Assembly (NCBI GenBank): GCA_036557285.1
Contig: DATBHW010000081.1
Coordinates: 1-64,000 of the forward strand
Reading direction: 5' to 3'
DNA from: Ktedonobacterales bacterium
Lineage (GTDB): Bacteria > Chloroflexota > Ktedonobacteria > Ktedonobacterales > DATBGS01
DNA length: 64,000 bases
Shown: one piece after another, positions 60,577-64,000 of the stretch
Layout: every line of letters starts with the position of its first letter
Position numbering within the stretch: position 1 is the stretch's first letter
Made by a program: the position numbers and the translations under genes
Notes under the pieces: model-generated
Seen by the model: only the letters and a program-made list of their open reading frames with translations
Database searches by the model: none
What the model was told of the DNA's origin: nothing

Positions 60577-61809
60577 ATGGCGCGAATTGCTGGACAATTC
60601 GGGGGCGGCGGAGCGATGCAGGGAGGCGGGGGCAACCCGGTGATGCGGGCGCGGCAGGCCCTTGGTGAAGGCCGATTTGATGAAGCCGAGCGGCTCTCTC
60701 GTCGTCGGCTGGAGCGTAAGCCCGATGATTTTATGGCGCGGCTGGTGCTGGCGCAGGCGTTATTACAATTGCAGCAGGCAGATGAGGCGGCTGAGCACGC
60801 GCAGCGGGCGGCGGATGCCCAGCCAAACAACGCTGACGCGCAGTTGACGCTCGCTGCGGCGCTTTCTCAGACCCAAAACCGGGCGGCGCTGGTACGCGCG
60901 GAAGCGGCGGCGCGTAAGGCGTGCGCCTTAAGGCCGCGCGATGCGAAACCACGAGTGCAGCTTGCCGAGGTGGCGATGGCGCAGCGTCACATGAAAGAGG
61001 CGAAGGCGGCTGCCGATGAAGCGATCAAGCTGGACCCGCGTCTGGCGGAAGCCCATCTGGTTCGCGGGCTAATCCTTTTGCAAGATGGCGACACCGAGGG
61101 CGCTGCGGAGGCTTCGCGCGCTGCTACCCGCGCGAAGCGAGACCTGGCCCCAGCCTATTTTACACTGGCGCTCTCGCTGAATAAGTTGAAACAGGCAGAC
61201 GAGGCAGAGCAGGCGCTGGACAAAGCGCAAGAATTGAACGCGCCTATCCCTCCGGCTCAGTTGTATGGGCTGCGCGGCCAGATTTATCTGAAGCAGAACA
61301 GGTTTCGGCAATCGGCGGGCGCTTATGCGCTGGCACAGCGATCATCCGGGCGTCCAGGGTTTATCGCGTGGCCGCTGGGTGTAGTGATTACCTTTTTTAG
61401 TTTCTTCAGCAGGTTTGGCTCCTGGGGGCCGCCAGTGGCAATTGCGGTGGTGGCGCTGGCGATTCTCTTTGGCCTGAACGCTATCCCGGTAGCCGGACAC
61501 TGGCTGGTGGCGGCAGTTCTGCTGGCGCTGGTCGGCTCGTTGATCTTTGGCTATGTGCGCGGCGTGCAATCGGGCGCGCTGGGCCTGGGGCGGTTCTTCA
61601 GCATCACCGGCGTGACGCTGATCAGCCTGATTATCGCGCTCGTTATGGGGGGCGCTGCGTTCCTGGCGGTCTTTATCCCGGCAGGCTCGTTGCAGGCGAC
61701 AGGGTACCCTGACTGGGCAGTACCAGTCGGCCTGGCAGTGGGCGCGGCCTTTGGCTTGATTGCGGCGGGCCTTTCCGCGTGGCAGTTGCTCAAGATAGTT
61801 CGCTCCTAG
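60577..61809 (+). CDS. TPR-repeat membrane protein
   Basis: About 410 residues. Five or six TPR units (~20-250; ARQALGEGRFDEAERLSRRR, LAQALLQLQQADEAAEHAQR, GLILLQDGDTEGAAEA), then four or five hydrophobic helices (~265-410). The TPR part should bind a partner in the cytoplasm. ATG 60577 is chosen for AGGGG 8 nt upstream; GTG 60568 is an alternative. It is downstream of sbcC-nurA but has its own extended -10, so a role in repair is not established. Confidence 0.85.
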   Translation: MARIAGQFGGGGAMQGGGGNPVMRARQALGEGRFDEAERLSRRRLERKPDDFMARLVLAQALLQLQQADEAAEHAQRAADAQPNNADAQLTLAAALSQTQNRAALVRAEAAARKACALRPRDAKPRVQLAEVAMAQRHMKEAKAAADEAIKLDPRLAEAHLVRGLILLQDGDTEGAAEASRAATRAKRDLAPAYFTLALSLNKLKQADEAEQALDKAQELNAPIPPAQLYGLRGQIYLKQNRFRQSAGAYALAQRSSGRPGFIAWPLGVVITFFSFFSRFGSWGPPVAIAVVALAILFGLNAIPVAGHWLVAAVLLALVGSLIFGYVRGVQSGALGLGRFFSITGVTLISLIIALVMGGAAFLAVFIPAGSLQATGYPDWAVPVGLAVGAAFGLIAAGLSAWQLLKIVRS

Positions 61810-61822
61810 CGAGGCGGCAGAA

Positions 61823-61879
61823 GGAGAAACGCAGGGGCGCTGGCTGAACACATCTCAGCCAGCGCCCCTGCGTTTCTCC
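61823..61879. terminator. 25-bp perfect inverted repeat between convergent genes
   Basis: 61823-61847 and 61855-61879 are exact reverse complements, with a 7-nt loop (61848-61854). It sits between the TPR gene and sbcD, 13 nt after one stop and 51 nt before the other. Such a long perfect stem should stop transcription from both sides, although neither side shows a T-run. Confidence 0.7.
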
Positions 61880-61930
61880 GCTCTATCCCGCTGAACGCTG
61901 CACGCAACAACGATTCAACAGGATGTGGCA

Positions 61931-63262
61931 TCAGCCGCGCCGCAAGAGCCGGGCGCGCGCTTCGCGCAGCCGCGTGGCGATGGCGGCGGGGTCTTCGCCT
62001 TGCAGGGCCAGTTGCTTGAGTTCAGAGAGGGTATTGGCCCAATCGTTGGCGGCAGGAAGATAGCGGGCATCGCGTGAGAGGATGTCCTGAAAGATTTTGT
62101 GTTCAAGTTGATGCCAGGTATCCCGGTTGCGCCCATCCAGGCCCTCATCATCGGGGTCAAAATCCACATCACGAGTCAGATTATGGACGCGCCTGACGAG
62201 CGGATGAAAATGAGTTTCGATGATCTCTTCGAGGCGCGCCAACTCTAATGAGCCAGCATCAAAATCAAGGATGCCGAGCAGCATGACATGGACAACGGGT
62301 TCCAGGCCATTGTCTGCTATCTTCTCGGCCTCCTGGCGACAAAACTCCTCGAAACGTTCTGCCAGCAGGTCAGGCTCACTGATACCATCAACACGGAAAG
62401 TGAAGCGCCAGAAGGGCCGCCGCTGATTAATCAGATGATGCGCCGTATGCTTCTGCCCTTCGGCTTCCTGGTCGCTCGCTGCTGCTCCCCCGGTGTCGAT
62501 CTCGACATAGTAATAGCCGCGATCTTCCCAGGCGGCTTCTTCGGCGCTACAGGTCTCGATTGAGCCGGGGTTGTATATCCAGCCCGCGCGCTCGAAGGGC
62601 TTATGCACATGGCCCAGCGCCAGATAATCAACCAGACCATGCAGCGGCTCAAGCTGCGCCTGGGTGGGCAGGCCATGCAGTTGAGGCACAATGCCTTCGA
62701 TGCCAGTATGCATCAGCACGGCGCGGTACTCGACACCTTGCTGGTCTTCATCGGCGCGGGCCTGTCTGAGACCAGCAGCGAGACCTTCAATGACGCGCGC
62801 TGTGCTGGCGCCAAACCAGGGCAGGCCATAGATGCGCAGGCGGCCATCGAGCAGATCGATATACGCGCCGCGCAGGGTGCTGGCGTCCCAGGGCGCAAGC
62901 TGAGGCGCGCCATCGCGCATGACAGGGTTGAGCAGGGAGAGGAGGTTCTGCCAGGCCAGAAACTGGAGCCAGGACCGGCCATCCCGATAATAGGAGCGGT
63001 CATGGTTGCCCTCGATGGCAATGACGGGGATGCGCTGCTTTTTCAGCTTCTGAAGGCAATCGTATGCCTGTATCAAGGTCTGCGCGTCAATGGCGCGCTT
63101 GTTGAAAAGATCGCCCGCAATCAGAACCGCATCAACGTTGCGCCGTATGGCGTCATCCAAAATATCCTGGAACGCCCTGGCAAAATCGTTGTAGCGAACT
63201 TTAGAGCCGTACTGGTCATAGCCGAGATGGACATCGGCCAGGTGAATAAAGCGTGCGCGCAT
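61931..63262 (-). CDS. sbcD: SbcD/Mre11-type nuclease
   Basis: 443 residues. Metallophosphoesterase motifs: FIHLADVHLGYD (D10, H12), LIAGDLFNKRAID, IAIEGNHDRSYY, LMHTGIEG and LALGHVHKPFERAG. Partner of SbcC. It is in the opposite direction and convergent with sbcC-nurA-TPR, so the two subunits are not co-transcribed. GGAGG precedes the ATG. The C-terminal ~150 residues form the cap and SbcC-binding region. Confidence 0.92.
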   Translation of the reverse strand: MRARFIHLADVHLGYDQYGSKVRYNDFARAFQDILDDAIRRNVDAVLIAGDLFNKRAIDAQTLIQAYDCLQKLKKQRIPVIAIEGNHDRSYYRDGRSWLQFLAWQNLLSLLNPVMRDGAPQLAPWDASTLRGAYIDLLDGRLRIYGLPWFGASTARVIEGLAAGLRQARADEDQQGVEYRAVLMHTGIEGIVPQLHGLPTQAQLEPLHGLVDYLALGHVHKPFERAGWIYNPGSIETCSAEEAAWEDRGYYYVEIDTGGAAASDQEAEGQKHTAHHLINQRRPFWRFTFRVDGISEPDLLAERFEEFCRQEAEKIADNGLEPVVHVMLLGILDFDAGSLELARLEEIIETHFHPLVRRVHNLTRDVDFDPDDEGLDGRNRDTWHQLEHKIFQDILSRDARYLPAANDWANTLSELKQLALQGEDPAAIATRLREARARLLRRG

Positions 63263-63359
63263 CGTTGCCTCCGCTGGCGACAGACCACCAATACCCGATA
63301 CTACGTACTTCTGGCGCGGCTTTCAGAAAATGGAAATGGACCTGCGCGGCTTCAAGCGG

Positions 63360-63851
63360 CTAGAACTGGAAGCCGCCGGTCAGAGCAGCCCGCACAGCCG
63401 CTGCCGCCACGACAAGCGCGGCGAAAGCCAGCATAAGCAAATCGCGCCGGATGTGTTCTGGTTTGCCGCTGAGGTAGATCAGGGCCGCTGGAATAGCGAA
63501 CAGCACGACCAGGCCATAGACATAATGCAACTGATCTGGTGGGCGATTGCCGATGAGAAAGAGCGCGGCCCCGATGATAGCCTGAAGGAGCGCCAGCCCC
63601 GCTGTGACTCGCAGCGCGCTGCTAAAGATCGGGTTAATCAGGGGCTGGCGTGGCTGCGCAGGTGTCTCGGTAGCTGCTGGCGTGTTGCCAGCAGCGTCCT
63701 GCTGCTCGCTGGCGCTTGCGCCCTCTGGAGCCGCTTTCTTCATGGCCTGATTGCGAGCGATGAACAGTGCCAGACCCCAGATGGTACAGATGGTTCCGGC
63801 AACAACCAGGGCGAAGAACATGGTGATGTGAAGATTTATTAAAAATTGCAT
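63360..63851 (-). CDS. Hypothetical membrane protein
   Basis: 163 residues with about four helices (1-31, ~76-98, ~109-126, ~137-158) and a Pro/Ala/Gln-rich loop (37-68). No family recognised. GAGAGG precedes ATG 63851. It is upstream of sbcD in the same direction, 97 nt away. Bases 63852-64000 show no gene. Confidence 0.6.
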   Translation of the reverse strand: MQFLINLHITMFFALVVAGTICTIWGLALFIARNQAMKKAAPEGASASEQQDAAGNTPAATETPAQPRQPLINPIFSSALRVTAGLALLQAIIGAALFLIGNRPPDQLHYVYGLVVLFAIPAALIYLSGKPEHIRRDLLMLAFAALVVAAAAVRAALTGGFQF

Positions 63852-64000
63852 AGAGCCTCTCTTTGGAGCGCGTTATTCAAGCCTGATCTCCTTGTATTGG
63901 CAGTACTTTTGCTGGCGTGGGGAGATCGCGTTGCCTATTGGTTCTGTAACTATAGCGCGAGAATGCGCCCAGGCGCAAGGGCTGCAAAGAGGTGGCTCCG

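Noticed and set aside
60577-61809. TPR gene as a fixed fourth part of the repair module
   Set aside because: It has its own extended -10, is a membrane protein, and no sequence feature ties it to DNA repair; adjacency alone is not enough.
1-64000. CRISPR array, tRNA, rRNA or prophage
   Set aside because: No spaced direct-repeat array, no tRNA-like cloverleaf or rRNA stretch, and no phage structural or integrase gene seen on reading both strands.

Overview
This window is about 64 kb of dense, G+C-rich bacterial chromosome with roughly 50 protein genes. There is no rRNA, tRNA, CRISPR array or complete mobile element. The gene content points to a monoderm-type organism: HemQ instead of a protoporphyrin-route enzyme, an LprG/LppX-type lipoprotein, a DtxR-type metal repressor, a lipoprotein solute-binding protein, and a bifunctional YitJ-like methionine/folate enzyme. 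The large multi-GAF histidine kinase, SbcC with NurA and a H+-pyrophosphatase fit Chloroflexota (for example Ktedonobacteria-like lineages) best. That placement is inference; no rRNA is present to confirm it.

Layout. 0-0.5 kb: a probable IS200/IS605-type element end next to a 5'-truncated endonuclease III remnant. 0.5-5.3 kb: threonine aldolase, 3-methyladenine glycosylase, a DtxR-family repressor with a clear promoter and palindromic operators followed by a ZIP transporter, and a GlcF-type Fe-S protein. 5.3-14.5 kb (mostly minus): a degenerate kinase with an FHA domain, a sirtuin, a small zinc-ribbon-like protein, LigA, an ABM monooxygenase, a methyltransferase and the H+-PPase. 15-20 kb: a zinc dehydrogenase, dihydrolipoamide dehydrogenase, a PIG-L deacetylase, an RluA-type synthase and PgsA. 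20-26.4 kb: a complete branched-chain amino-acid ABC operon (livKHMGF) behind a perfect-consensus promoter and a leader of about 340 nt. Its LivG carries a hydrophobic, multi-span insertion inside the ATPase domain.

26.5-34 kb: a beta-propeller lipoprotein with a palindrome on its -10 box, HemQ, a homocysteine methyltransferase/MTHFR fusion, a secreted alpha/beta hydrolase and PyrD. 34-40.5 kb: two related MFS transporters, then an LprG-like lipoprotein directly followed by a DHA2 MFS pump. That last pair resembles the mycobacterial lprG-P55 (Rv1411c-Rv1410c) operon. 40.5-46 kb: RadC, a 1083-residue hybrid-sensor histidine kinase and an EamA exporter. 46-55.6 kb (minus): glutamine synthetase, a membrane-anchored molybdopterin oxidoreductase, an M16 protein with a broken zinc site, FtsH, a CPA1 antiporter and two tandem DUF4190 membrane proteins. 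55.9-63.3 kb: SbcC/Rad50, NurA and a TPR membrane protein, convergent with SbcD/Mre11. This is an Mre11-Rad50-NurA resection set without HerA.

An extended -10 box close to TATGCTATAAT recurs ahead of about nine genes, mostly without a convincing -35. It seems to be the main promoter type here. Palindromes cover the -10 box of two promoters (ftsH and the beta-propeller lipoprotein) and follow the start site of a third (dtxR). Long perfect inverted repeats separate most convergent gene pairs.
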